Assembly (NCBI GenBank): GCA_016302005.1
Contig: JAEDOK010000016.1
Span: 1-19,174, forward strand
DNA from: Oscillospiraceae bacterium
GTDB taxonomy: Bacteria > Bacillota_A > Clostridia > Oscillospirales > Oscillospiraceae
Length of the DNA: 19,174 nucleotides
Reading direction: 5' to 3'
Shown: positions 7,869-16,037 of the stretch, in pieces
Numbering within the stretch: position 1 is the first letter of the stretch
How the letters are laid out: each line of letters starts with the position of its first letter
Notes under the pieces: generated by a model
Told to the model about the DNA's origin: nothing
Seen by the model: only the letters and a program-made list of their open reading frames with translations
Databases searched by the model: none
Made by a program: the position numbers and the translations under genes

Positions 7869-9736
7869 GATGACGGCAGTGTTCTATGATAGGTCGTTAC
7901 GATGTCTGCGACCATGTCGCGGATATTGTCCGCGTTGGTCTCGCAGGCTTTTTCGAGCCGGACGAGTTGCTGCGCGAATTTTACATCGTCGATCTCCAGA
8001 GGCCTGCCGATATGGATGAGATGGTTCGCCGTGGAGCGAAGTCCTTCCTCATTCATAAGCATCTCCTCATAGAGCTTCTCGCCGGGACGCAGGCCGGTAT
8101 AGCGGATCTCGATGTCCACATCCGGCTCGAAGCCGGAAAGCCGGATCAGGTTCCGCGCCAGGTCGTCGATGCGCACCGGCTCGCCCATGTCGAGGACGAA
8201 GATCTCGCCGCGGCCGGCATAGACACCCGCCTGCAAAACCAGCGACACCGCCTCCGGGATCGTCATAAAATAGCGGATGATGTCGGGATGCGTGACCGTA
8301 ACGGGGCCGCCCTCGGCGATCTGGCGCTTGAACAGCGGGATGACGCTGCCGTTGCTGCCGAGGACGTTGCCGAAGCGAACGGCGACGAATTTTGTCTCGG
8401 AGTTGTTGGCCATCATCTGCACGATCATCTCACAGATGCGCTTGCTTGCGCCCATGATGTTCGTCGGGTTGACCGCCTTGTCCGTCGAAATCAGGACGAA
8501 CGTCTCGGCATGATACAGCGCCGCCGCCTTTGCGACGTGATAGGTGCCGAACACGTTGTTTTTGATCGCCTCGTTCGGGCTGTCCTCCATCAGCGGGACG
8601 TGCTTATGCGCCGCCGCGTGGAAGACGATCTGCGGATGGCAGGTCTCAAAGACCATGCGCACCCGCTCGGTGTCCCGGACGGAGCCGATGAGCGTGACGA
8701 GATCGAGCTGCGGATACGCACGGCGCAGCTCCTGCTGGATCTCGTAGGCGTTGTTCTCGTAAATGTCGAAAATGATCAGCGTTTTCGGAGCGTGCTGCGC
8801 GATCTGGCGGCAGAGCTCGCTGCCGATGGAGCCGCCGCCGCCCGTGACCAGGACGGTCTTGTCATGCAGATAGCCCGCGATCTCGGTCATATCGACCTCG
8901 ACACTGTCTCTGCCGAGGAGGTCAAGGATGTCCACCTCGCGGATCTTCTGGAGGGTGACCTCACCGTTGGCGAGCTGGAAAATGCCGGGCAGGAGCTTGA
9001 GCCTGCAGTCGGTTTTCTGGCAGATGGCAAGGATCTGCTTGCGCTGGATCAGCGAAGCGGTCGGGATGGCAAAGACGATCTCCTCAACGCGGTATTTTTT
9101 CGCCATTGCGACGATGTCCTTCCGCGTGCCGACGACCTTGACGTTGTTCAGATAGCGGCCCGTCTTCTGCACGTCGTCGTCGATGATGCAAACGACGTGG
9201 TTCTGCGAGCATTCGCTGTTCTGGAACTCGCGCAAAACGAGCAAGCCCGCGCTGCCGGCGCCGATGAGCATGGTGCGTTTCAGCTTTTCGCGTTTCCTGA
9301 CGCGTTTCAGGAAGCTCCTGAGCAGGCGGTAGGAAAAACGGGTCAGCATCGTAAAGGCCGTCAGAAACAGCGGATGTAAAATAGCGAAGCTGCGCGGCAG
9401 GTCGATCAGGCCGCACTGGATCGCAACGAATTGCAAAAATCCGATCAGCGCCGCCGCGATCAAAATGTGCAGCAGCTCCTCGATGCCGGCAAACTCCCAC
9501 AGGCTGCTGTAGAGTTTGGTCAGCGCGAAGATCAGGATCGTGATCAGCGTCAGAGCCGGCGCAGCGTGCAGCAGATTTGCCACATAAGGCTCCGCCGCAG
9601 TTGCGCTCAGGCTGAAATCAAAGCGTGCCAGCAGTGCGAGCACTGCCGAAAGGTTGATGAAAAAGGCGTCCACCAGCAGAAGCAGACAGATCCTGCTCAG
9701 CTTTTGCATCTCATCTTTTATTTTTTTCTCTCTCAA
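7859..9736 (-). CDS. Membrane-anchored UDP-HexNAc 4,6-dehydratase (WbpM/PglF/CapD family)
   Basis: The 625-aa protein has the full WbpM/PglF layout. About four N-terminal membrane helices lie within residues 15-135. A first Rossmann-like domain has GAGSAG (159-164). The catalytic SDR domain has VTGGGGSIGSELC (about 297-309), a FDIYENN cofactor-binding strand end, VFHAAAHKHVPLME, and STDKAVNPTNIMGASK holding the M428-x3-K432 catalytic pair typical of these dehydratases. It makes UDP-4-keto-6-deoxy-HexNAc for the aminotransferase downstream. The start is a TTG at 9736 with AGAGGT 8 nt upstream; an internal ATG at 9709 has a poorer site. It is clearly more GC-rich than the genes downstream, so it appears to belong to the fixed part of the locus. 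Confidence 0.94.
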   Translation of the reverse strand: MREKKIKDEMQKLSRICLLLLVDAFFINLSAVLALLARFDFSLSATAAEPYVANLLHAAPALTLITILIFALTKLYSSLWEFAGIEELLHILIAAALIGFLQFVAIQCGLIDLPRSFAILHPLFLTAFTMLTRFSYRLLRSFLKRVRKREKLKRTMLIGAGSAGLLVLREFQNSECSQNHVVCIIDDDVQKTGRYLNNVKVVGTRKDIVAMAKKYRVEEIVFAIPTASLIQRKQILAICQKTDCRLKLLPGIFQLANGEVTLQKIREVDILDLLGRDSVEVDMTEIAGYLHDKTVLVTGGGGSIGSELCRQIAQHAPKTLIIFDIYENNAYEIQQELRRAYPQLDLVTLIGSVRDTERVRMVFETCHPQIVFHAAAHKHVPLMEDSPNEAIKNNVFGTYHVAKAAALYHAETFVLISTDKAVNPTNIMGASKRICEMIVQMMANNSETKFVAVRFGNVLGSNGSVIPLFKRQIAEGGPVTVTHPDIIRYFMTIPEAVSLVLQAGVYAGRGEIFVLDMGEPVRIDDLARNLIRLSGFEPDVDIEIRYTGLRPGEKLYEEMLMNEEGLRSTANHLIHIGRPLEIDDVKFAQQLVRLEKACETNADNIRDMVADIVTTYHRTLPSSIG

Positions 9737-9799
9737 AGGTCTCTACCTCTTTTCCGTTTCCGGCCGAATTCCCCCCGGCCGGAGTGACAGAACGTGCGA

Positions 9800-10249
9800 T
9801 TACCGGATTGGAAGCCTTTTGCGCAGGGCGAAGAAGAACCGGCGGTAACGCAGGAGCCATGTCCAGGCCGTGCGGTAAAGGCGATAAAGAAGGTTCTTGT
9901 TTGTCAGGTGCTTTCCCTTGCGGACGTAGGCCGTTGCGACGCCGAGCATCTGGTCGCGGCGCAGACCGCGCTCGATCAGCCATTGGTGGTCGCCGCAGCA
10001 GCCGAAGGTCCCGTCGCGGGCGACCTCGACGATGCGGTGCAGGATCAGTGCGCCGTCGTCCCTGCGGTAGAGCGGAAGGTCGTTTTTCTTCAGCGGGCGC
10101 GTGATGGGAGACAGCGTGACACGGTCGCGGCTGCCCACAATGAAGGGGTACATACTCATGCCCGTGATCGTCAGCGTGACCTCACCGCCCTGTTCGAGCT
10201 TTTCCTTCGCCAGCGTGTAGACATCGGCGGTGTCGATCATTTTTCCCAT
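9800..10249 (-). CDS. Small S24/S26-family peptidase, SEC11-like Ser-His type
   Basis: A 149-aa protein with the signal-peptidase box TITGMSMYPFIVGSRDRVTL (nucleophile Ser32). The GALILHRIVEV segment places His71 where bacterial SPase I has a Lys, as in the archaeal/eukaryotic SEC11/SipW (S26B) branch. GCCGDHQW (Asp87) matches the family's GD box. Unlike ordinary signal peptidases there is no N-terminal membrane anchor; a short aromatic/basic stretch near the C-terminus (TAWTWLLRYRRFFFAL) may contact the membrane. The ATG at 10249 has AGGAGGTGG at good spacing; the open frame further upstream covers the promoter and is not used. It is first in the polysaccharide operon, 63 nt before the dehydratase. 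Substrate unknown; regulatory or processing roles are possible. Confidence 0.78.
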   Translation of the reverse strand: MGKMIDTADVYTLAKEKLEQGGEVTLTITGMSMYPFIVGSRDRVTLSPITRPLKKNDLPLYRRDDGALILHRIVEVARDGTFGCCGDHQWLIERGLRRDQMLGVATAYVRKGKHLTNKNLLYRLYRTAWTWLLRYRRFFFALRKRLPIR

Positions 10250-10289
10250 GCGCTTCCCACCTCCTGCGCGGCCTGTATGCCGAAGGTAT

Positions 10290-10318
10290 ATTATAGCAGA
10301 AACAGAGGCGATCCGCAA
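10290..10318 (-). promoter_or_regulatory. Sigma-A-type promoter for the polysaccharide operon
   Basis: Read on the minus strand: TTGCGG (10318-10313), a 17-nt spacer, then TATAAT (10295-10290) preceded by TG-C, an extended -10. It lies about 40 nt before the peptidase start at 10249 and just after the lysozyme stop at 10341. It is the only strong promoter-like match seen ahead of the operon. No clear terminator separates it from the lysozyme gene, so some read-through is possible. Confidence 0.7.
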
Positions 10319-10340
10319 CATAAAAGCGCGATTTCTTCGG

Positions 10341-13265
10341 CTAATTCACCGACATTTCGAGGAAAAGGATCTCGCACGGCATCCGGCTTACGGTGAATTC
10401 GCCGTCGGCAAAGCTCAGGCAGCGCGTGCGGTCTTCCTTCAGGCTGAGTGTGAAGCCGCTTTCACGCCGCTCGGCAAACAGAACGGAATTCATGCTGCCC
10501 GCGCCCATGCTGACAGCCGCGCTGTCAAGATGGAGGCGTTCGCCCGACGCGTTCACAAGACACAAAACTCCGCCGTCCTTCACAGCCGGCGTCCAAAGCA
10601 GCGCCGCGCTGACCGTAAAGGCGCCGTCCTCGTCCGGGTAAATGCGAACGGCCTTTCCCGCGGCGTCGAGGGCGTAGAAGCCGCTGCCGTCGGAGACGGC
10701 GAGCACATAGCGCCCGTTTTTGCGCAGCTCCTGCGCCGCACGCACATGGACGGGCAGGTAGTCCGTCCTGCCGCATTGGGTGCATACGCCGTCCTGGAAG
10801 GTGTGCTGCTCCGTTTCCAGCACTCTGCCGTTGCGCGTCTTCGCACCGCAGTCGAGGCAGCGGCTGTCACAGATCACGCCGCGCGACGTGCACGTCGCGG
10901 CGTAGACCTCGCCGGAGCAGGCGTTGCGGTGCGGACAGTCCGTGATGCAGAAGCGCTCGTTGCACAGAACAGTCTCTCCGCTTGCGTTTTCCGCGCGGAT
11001 GCGCAGGAAATAGCTGCCCTTCGGCAGGGCCGAGAAGCGGAGCATCTGCTGGAATTCGGACACGTCGAAACTGCGTGTATTCGTCACGCGGCGTGCCTTT
11101 GTCACGAGATTCCCCTCTGCATTGAGCACCTCGGCAGTGACTGCCGTGATGTCGGAGTGCGCCGAGGTCAGCGTGCCCCAGAGCGGGATGCCGTCGCCGG
11201 CGTAGAAGGCTGTGTCCGCGAGGGCGAAATGCTCACCCTCCCAGCACACGGGGTCGTCGTTTTTCGTGACGGTGAGGCTGTCACAATACAGAACGTGGTA
11301 GCCCTCGCCGTTTTGCGCCGTGATCTTCAGCGTGTATCTGCCCGCCGGCAGCGTCGAGAAGAGCAGCCCGCGCGATGCCGAGCCGAGGTCGCAGAAGCTG
11401 CCCTGCGGTACGGCGGCGGCATCGAGGACAAGGCGGCCTTCGGCATCCGTGACCGTCACGCCGACATAGAGCAGGCGCGAGAAGTCGGAGGCGACCATGC
11501 CATCGAGGAAGAAGGTGTCGCCCTCGTGCAGGCAGTACGGCGCGGACAGGCCGCACAGGCTGACCGCATCGCTACGCACGAGGAAGCTCTGCTGCGCGAC
11601 GAGGCAGGGACCACCGTCATTGAGCGCCTCCACGCGGCAGGTATAGGTGCCGACCGGCAGCGTTTCAAGCGAAAGCTGCCTGCGGAATTCCTGCAAAAGA
11701 ACCTGTTTTTTCTGCCGCTCGGTCTGTGCGGTGCGGATCTGCGCACCCGTGCGGTCAAGGATCGTCACGCGGACATAGCGCAGCGCGGATCTCTCCGACG
11801 ACACCACGCCCGTCAGCCCGGAAAGCTCCTGCGGGCGGTACTCCGCCTGCATGGTAAAGCCGGAAAGGGTGACCGGGTCATTGCGCACCCAGACGGAAAA
11901 ATCCACCTGCAACAGCGTCTCGCTGCCGTCAGGCGTTGTCGCCTCGATGCGGTAGGTGTAGCTGCCCAGCGTAAGCGCGGCAAGATCAGGCGCTTCGGGC
12001 AGCTCCGCAAGGTCGAACGTCTCGCTCTCCGGCGCGGCTGCGGCGGCGCAGACCTGAGCGCCCTTTTCGTTGCAGACGCGCACCCTGACCTCCTGCAGCT
12101 TCGTTGCGGCAAGCAGGGTTCCCGTTGGCTTGAACACGTTGCCCTGCTTGAGGTCGACGGGAATGGCGGCGTCGTCAAGGCGCACACCCGCCTCCGAGAC
12201 GGCAAGCGACTGCTTCAGCAGTGTCTTTTCCCCGCCGTCGTTCGTCGCGGTGATGCGCAGCTCGTAGCGTCCCGATTTGAGCTTGGAAAGCCGGACATCC
12301 CCGGCAAGGGAGGACAGGTCAAAGCTCTCCGTGCGCGGCACGGCAGAGCCGCCCGTGACGCGTGCGCCCGTTTCGTCATAAACGCCGACCGTCACGTTCG
12401 TCAGCACGCCGTCGGCAGATGTCACGCGTCCCTGCACCGGGAAGCTGCCGCCGCACACCATGACGGACGGCGCGGTCATGCCGCTGAGCCAGAGCGATTC
12501 GCCCGTGGCGGCATAGCCGTTGAAGCCGTAGCGCCGGCAGATCTCCGGATAGTCCTTGAAGCAGACGTTCATGTCCGTGCTGCCCGGCACGCCGTCAACG
12601 CTGCCGGACGAGGAATACTGCCACATTCCGTACAGGCCGTCGTAGCGGTCATAGACGTTGTATGTACCGTCCGGGAGATACTGTGCCATCCAGCATTCGT
12701 ACTTTGCACAGATCTTCTGCGTTTCGAGCCTGGCGTCGAGCCAGCTCTTGCAGGAATACAGGCCGACGAGCCAGCCGTCCGCCGCAACGTCGTCAAGAAA
12801 CGCCATCGCAAGCGCCGTCAGCTCCGACGGCGTCATCTTCGCGTGGATGCTCGGCTCCTCGATGTCGTAATAGACCGGGTATTCCAGCACCTTGTCCCTG
12901 AGCCACGTTTTCAGCGCAGCGGCTTCCTTTTTCGCTTCCTCGACCGTGCCGGCGTAGGAATACAGGTACACGCCGACGTCCAGCCCGGCTGCCTTGGCGC
13001 GGGCATAGTTTTCCTCGAAGGTGTCGTCCTTCGTCGTGGCAAAGCCCGCGCGGAGAATAACAAAGCCGTAGCCCTGTGCCTTTATTTTGTTGAAGTCGAC
13101 CGAATGGCCCTGCCAGTTCGACAGATCGACGCCGTGGGCATAAATCCCGCAGTCGTCGCCTGCCATGCCTCCGGCGTAGCCGCGCTCATAGCCGGCAAGC
13201 ACCGCAGGCAGGAGCGCGGAAGCACAGAACAGGAGGCACAAAAGCAGCGAAATACATCGTTTCAT
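10341..13265 (-). CDS. Secreted modular GH25 lysozyme with Ig-like repeats and Cys-rich C-terminal modules
   Basis: The 974-aa product begins with a signal peptide (MKRCISLLLCLLFCASALLP, cut near AVLAG). A GH25 domain follows at about residues 44-240, with GVDLSNWQG (D47), the catalytic pair in YPVYYDIEEP (D134, E136) and YGMWQYSSSG; it should cleave the MurNAc-GlcNAc bond of peptidoglycan. Residues 262-773 hold about five repeats of roughly 100 aa, each ending in a pattern like LPxGxYxLRIxAxNxxGE, read as Ig-like stalk domains. Then come CxxC-bearing modules (CLDCG, HTFQDGVCTQCG) and a C-terminal region of about 130 aa that I do not recognise. The ATG at 13265 is chosen over the GTG at 13298 because it starts the signal peptide and has GGAAG upstream. 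It is transcribed divergently from the SLH protease. Confidence 0.92.
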   Translation of the reverse strand: MKRCISLLLCLLFCASALLPAVLAGYERGYAGGMAGDDCGIYAHGVDLSNWQGHSVDFNKIKAQGYGFVILRAGFATTKDDTFEENYARAKAAGLDVGVYLYSYAGTVEEAKKEAAALKTWLRDKVLEYPVYYDIEEPSIHAKMTPSELTALAMAFLDDVAADGWLVGLYSCKSWLDARLETQKICAKYECWMAQYLPDGTYNVYDRYDGLYGMWQYSSSGSVDGVPGSTDMNVCFKDYPEICRRYGFNGYAATGESLWLSGMTAPSVMVCGGSFPVQGRVTSADGVLTNVTVGVYDETGARVTGGSAVPRTESFDLSSLAGDVRLSKLKSGRYELRITATNDGGEKTLLKQSLAVSEAGVRLDDAAIPVDLKQGNVFKPTGTLLAATKLQEVRVRVCNEKGAQVCAAAAAPESETFDLAELPEAPDLAALTLGSYTYRIEATTPDGSETLLQVDFSVWVRNDPVTLSGFTMQAEYRPQELSGLTGVVSSERSALRYVRVTILDRTGAQIRTAQTERQKKQVLLQEFRRQLSLETLPVGTYTCRVEALNDGGPCLVAQQSFLVRSDAVSLCGLSAPYCLHEGDTFFLDGMVASDFSRLLYVGVTVTDAEGRLVLDAAAVPQGSFCDLGSASRGLLFSTLPAGRYTLKITAQNGEGYHVLYCDSLTVTKNDDPVCWEGEHFALADTAFYAGDGIPLWGTLTSAHSDITAVTAEVLNAEGNLVTKARRVTNTRSFDVSEFQQMLRFSALPKGSYFLRIRAENASGETVLCNERFCITDCPHRNACSGEVYAATCTSRGVICDSRCLDCGAKTRNGRVLETEQHTFQDGVCTQCGRTDYLPVHVRAAQELRKNGRYVLAVSDGSGFYALDAAGKAVRIYPDEDGAFTVSAALLWTPAVKDGGVLCLVNASGERLHLDSAAVSMGAGSMNSVLFAERRESGFTLSLKEDRTRCLSFADGEFTVSRMPCEILFLEMSVN

Positions 13266-13331
13266 TCTCATTCTTCCCATGCAGTAAGGACACTTCACAC
13301 ATTGTGTGCCAAAATGGATATAATTTAGATA

Positions 13332-13361
13332 ATTATATCACAATTTGCGGAAACCTGTCAA
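13332..13361 (-). promoter_or_regulatory. Promoter of the GH25 lysozyme gene
   Basis: Minus strand: TTGACA (13361-13356), 18-nt spacer, TATAAT (13337-13332) with the TGA extension just upstream. Both hexamers match the sigma-A consensus perfectly. The start codon is about 67 nt downstream. Confidence 0.8.
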
Positions 13362-13410
13362 TTCCAACCGCTTCTTTCGGAAAAAAACAAAGCGGGAACG
13401 CTATTTCCGC

Positions 13411-13438
13411 TTGCTTCTTTTCCGGATTATGGTATAAT
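13411..13438 (+). promoter_or_regulatory. Promoter of the SLH-domain C1 peptidase gene
   Basis: TTGCTT (13411-13416), 16-nt spacer, TATAAT (13433-13438) preceded by TGG, an extended -10. It diverges from the lysozyme promoter, with the two -35 boxes about 50 nt apart, so both genes could share a regulator binding between them. No operator was recognised. The start codon is 58 nt downstream. Confidence 0.68.
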
Positions 13439-13496
13439 CAAATTATCAAGCCGCTTGACCCGGCAGGATCAGAAACGAGTTAAAGGAGAACGCCTC

Positions 13497-15743
13497 ATGA
13501 AAAGACAACTTAAAAGACTTCTTGCCTATCTCTTAACGTTCGCACTTGTTTTGGGCACGCTTTCCATGTTCGCCTTCGCGGAGGATACGGAGGAGACGAC
13601 GGAGCGTGCGCTCGGCAAGCGCTATGTCGAGCATCCCGGCGATTATACCGTTCAGGCGGACGCACTGCCCGGACAGAAGCAGGCCGGTTCCCTGCCGTCC
13701 TACTATAACAGCAATGCGAAGGGATATATCACGCCCGTCCGCGACCAGAACCCCTACGGCACCTGCTGGGCGCACGGTGCGCTTGCCTCCTGCGAGGCCT
13801 ACATGATCAAGCACGGCATTCCCGTGGGCACGACCGGCGTTGCCGCGAACACGAGCATCGACCTTTCGGAATACCATCTGGCCTGGTTCACCTATCAGGA
13901 CGCATATGACGCGCTCGGCCTGCTCGCCGGCGACCGCAACATCTGCGATTCCTCTTACGGCTATCTCGACGTCGGCGGCAACGGCGCTCTGGCCACCTAC
14001 ACGCTCATGCGCTGGCAGGGCGCTGCCAGCGAGCAGACCTCCGCCCTCGCCTACAGCAATACCAGCCTCTCCGGTCTTTCCTCCGAATACGCCTACAAGT
14101 ACAATGTCGCCCATGTGCAGGACTGCATCTGGATCAACACCTCCGACCGCAACGCGGTCAAGGCCGCGATCATGGAATACGGTGCCGGTACCTTCGGCTA
14201 CTACCACGACGATTATTACGCAGGCAGCAACGGCGCATACTGCTGCCTTAACAGTAATTACGGCACAAACCATGACGTCACCGTCGTCGGCTGGGACGAC
14301 AGCTACAGCAGATACAACTTTAACGGTGCGCACAGACCCTCCTCGGACGGCGCATGGATCATCAAGAACAGTTGGGGCACCTGGTACGGTGACAACGGCT
14401 ATATGTACATCTCCTATGAGGACGTTCCCTCGCTGAACGACACCTGCTATTTCTACGTCGTCGAGCCGGTCAACAATTACGACAACAACTACCAGTACGA
14501 CGGCACCAGCTCGATGTTCTACACCTACCTCGATGCCGGCGAGAGCATTGCAAACGTCTATCAGGCCAACAGCGACGAGACCCTGCAGGCCGTGGCCATC
14601 GCCATTGAAGATGCCAACGTGGGTTACAAGGTGCAGGTCTATCGCGGTGTCGGCAGCACCCCCGCCTCCGGCACTCTGGTCAGCGAGCAGACCGGCGTCT
14701 TCCCCTACGCAGGCTACCACACTGTCAAGCTGAACACGCCTGTCTCGCTGAATAAGGGCGAGCGTTTCTCCGTCGTCTTTACGCCGGATCGGAACACGTT
14801 CATCCCGGTCGACAAGACCGATGCCATTGACGGCTGGGTCCGCTGGATCAACAAAACCCGTCCCGGCACCTCCTTCAGCAGTTCTTACTCCGGCACATGG
14901 TGGGATGACAGCGACAGCTACAACTACCGCATCAAGGCCTACACCACGAACAACCGCTTCCCCTGCGGTCACTACGGCGATACCTACACCGTCAACACCG
15001 CCACCTGCACCGAGGACGGTACCGAGACGGTCTATTGCGCCACCTGCAACGCGCCGATCACCTCGACGGCCGTGGCCGCGTTTGGGCATAATATGACCGC
15101 CTGGTACCCGGTTGAGGGCACGGAGCTTGCCCGCCGCGACTGCACCCGCTGTGGGTATTATGAAACGCGTGAAAAGGGTCTGGAGTGCCACTACGTTCAC
15201 TTCACCGACTGCCGCGAGGGCTGGTATCACGAGGCTGTCGACTTTGTCTTCGCCCAGGGTCTGATGGGCGGCGTCGGTCCTGACAAATTTGCCCCGGACG
15301 GCACGATGACCCGCGCCATGATGGTCACGGTGCTTTACCGCATGGCCTACTCGCCCGGCGTCGCCGGTCCGTCCACTTTCTCGGACGTCCCGACCGGCGA
15401 GTGGTACTCCGACGCGATCGCGTGGGCGCAGAGCGCCGGCATCGTCGGCGGCATCGGCCACAACCGCTTTGCACCGGACGCTCCCATCACCCGCGAGGAT
15501 CTTGCGACGATCCTCTGGCGCTTGGTGGGCACGCCCGAGACCGGCACCGACCTCAGCGCCTTCCGTGACAGCGGCAAAATCGACGGCTATGCCTACGGCG
15601 CAATGCAGTGGGCAGTCGCAGAGGGCATCCTCAACGGCGATGCCGGCAGACTCAAGCCGGTCGACAGCGCCACCCGCGCGGAATTCGCCTGCATCGTTAT
15701 GCGCTATCTCAAAGGCTCCTACGTCTGCATGGAGCGCTCCTGA
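13497..15743 (+). CDS. Secreted papain-like (C1) peptidase with lectin-like region, Cys-rich modules and three SLH domains
   Basis: The 748-aa protein has a signal peptide (to about residue 28) and a C1 catalytic domain. Gln84 and Cys90 lie in PVRDQNPYGTCWAHGALASC, His259 in GTNHDVTVVGWDD, and Asn291 in WIIKNSWGTWYGDNGYMY, so the active site is complete. Residues about 325-485 resemble the lectin-like beta domain that follows C1 domains in clostridial surface proteases. Two CxxC-containing segments follow (YCATCN, CTRCGYYE). Three SLH repeats at about 568-616, 627-677 and 687-738 would bind pyruvylated wall polymer. The ATG at 13497 has AAAGGAGAA upstream; the frame extends back to 13455 without a good site. 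It probably works at the cell surface on proteins or peptides. Monocistronic by context. Confidence 0.94.
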   Translation: MKRQLKRLLAYLLTFALVLGTLSMFAFAEDTEETTERALGKRYVEHPGDYTVQADALPGQKQAGSLPSYYNSNAKGYITPVRDQNPYGTCWAHGALASCEAYMIKHGIPVGTTGVAANTSIDLSEYHLAWFTYQDAYDALGLLAGDRNICDSSYGYLDVGGNGALATYTLMRWQGAASEQTSALAYSNTSLSGLSSEYAYKYNVAHVQDCIWINTSDRNAVKAAIMEYGAGTFGYYHDDYYAGSNGAYCCLNSNYGTNHDVTVVGWDDSYSRYNFNGAHRPSSDGAWIIKNSWGTWYGDNGYMYISYEDVPSLNDTCYFYVVEPVNNYDNNYQYDGTSSMFYTYLDAGESIANVYQANSDETLQAVAIAIEDANVGYKVQVYRGVGSTPASGTLVSEQTGVFPYAGYHTVKLNTPVSLNKGERFSVVFTPDRNTFIPVDKTDAIDGWVRWINKTRPGTSFSSSYSGTWWDDSDSYNYRIKAYTTNNRFPCGHYGDTYTVNTATCTEDGTETVYCATCNAPITSTAVAAFGHNMTAWYPVEGTELARRDCTRCGYYETREKGLECHYVHFTDCREGWYHEAVDFVFAQGLMGGVGPDKFAPDGTMTRAMMVTVLYRMAYSPGVAGPSTFSDVPTGEWYSDAIAWAQSAGIVGGIGHNRFAPDAPITREDLATILWRLVGTPETGTDLSAFRDSGKIDGYAYGAMQWAVAEGILNGDAGRLKPVDSATRAEFACIVMRYLKGSYVCMERS

Positions 15744-15753
15744 ACAGCAAAAA

Positions 15754-15784
15754 CACCGCCTCGTCCGGTCGGACGAGGCGGTGT
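15754..15784. repeat. Terminator hairpin, left copy of a 31-bp direct repeat
   Basis: This 31-bp sequence recurs exactly at 16038-16068. It is a palindrome with a 13-bp stem (14 bp here, with A15753) and a GGTC loop. GGTC is on the plus strand in both copies, so they are direct rather than inverted repeats. This copy begins 10 nt after the protease stop codon. It has AAAAA on its left and no T-run on its right, so as it stands it reads as an intrinsic terminator only for minus-strand transcription. Confidence 0.88.
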
Positions 15785-16037
15785 CAGACTGTCGATAAAG
15801 CCCGAAACCGTCAAAATCAGAAAACATTTTCAAATTCCATATCATATATGGCATGAAACTTTATTTCGTAGATTTCGGAACTTTTTCTTCGTCAATGAAT
15901 GATGAAACAGAATGATTTTGACTTACTGCGCAACTCTCGCCTTACCGTACCTATGTACGCCGACAGGCGAGAGTTGCTTGTCTTTCGAACTTTCTCGACA
16001 GTCTCCCAGCGTGTCGAAACAGTTTTCGACACGCTGG
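15785..16037. mobile_element. Structured 253-bp MITE-like insertion between duplicated terminator copies
   Basis: No gene is seen in the 332-nt convergent gap 15744-16075; this element fills most of it. Its two ends share an inverted motif, CAG-N2-TGTCGA-N-AAA (left CAGACTGTCGATAAAG, right read inward CAGCGTGTCGAAAAC). Inside are several palindromes: GTCAAAATCA (15810-15819) with TGATTTTGAC (15913-15922); CCATAT/ATATGG (15837-15851); an 11-bp stem 15931-15941/15966-15976 with an inner CGTAC/GTACG hairpin; and a 14-bp stem 16006-16019/16024-16037 with loop CAGT. It is more AT-rich than its flanks and is bounded by exact 31-bp direct repeats. I infer insertion into a bidirectional terminator with duplication of the target; the element's family is unknown. 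Confidence 0.6.

Noticed and set aside
7886..9379. A 497-codon plus-strand frame opposite the dehydratase
   Set aside because: Asp/Leu/Arg-rich shadow of a well-supported WbpM-type gene.
9760..9782. Inverted repeat CCGGCC...GGCCGG between the peptidase and dehydratase genes as a terminator
   Set aside because: Only 6 bp with an 11-nt loop and no T-run on either strand, lying within an apparent operon.
10230..13328. A 1032-codon open frame on the plus strand opposite the lysozyme gene
   Set aside because: It is the antisense of a gene with a signal peptide, GH25 motifs and repeats. Its translation is rich in Arg, Ala and His with no domain, and it starts inside the polysaccharide operon's promoter region. 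Long antisense frames are expected in GC-rich DNA.
13533..15854. A 773-codon open frame on the minus strand opposite the SLH protease
   Set aside because: Low-complexity Val/Ala/Gly/Asp composition, no motifs and no ribosome site. The plus strand encodes an unambiguous protease.
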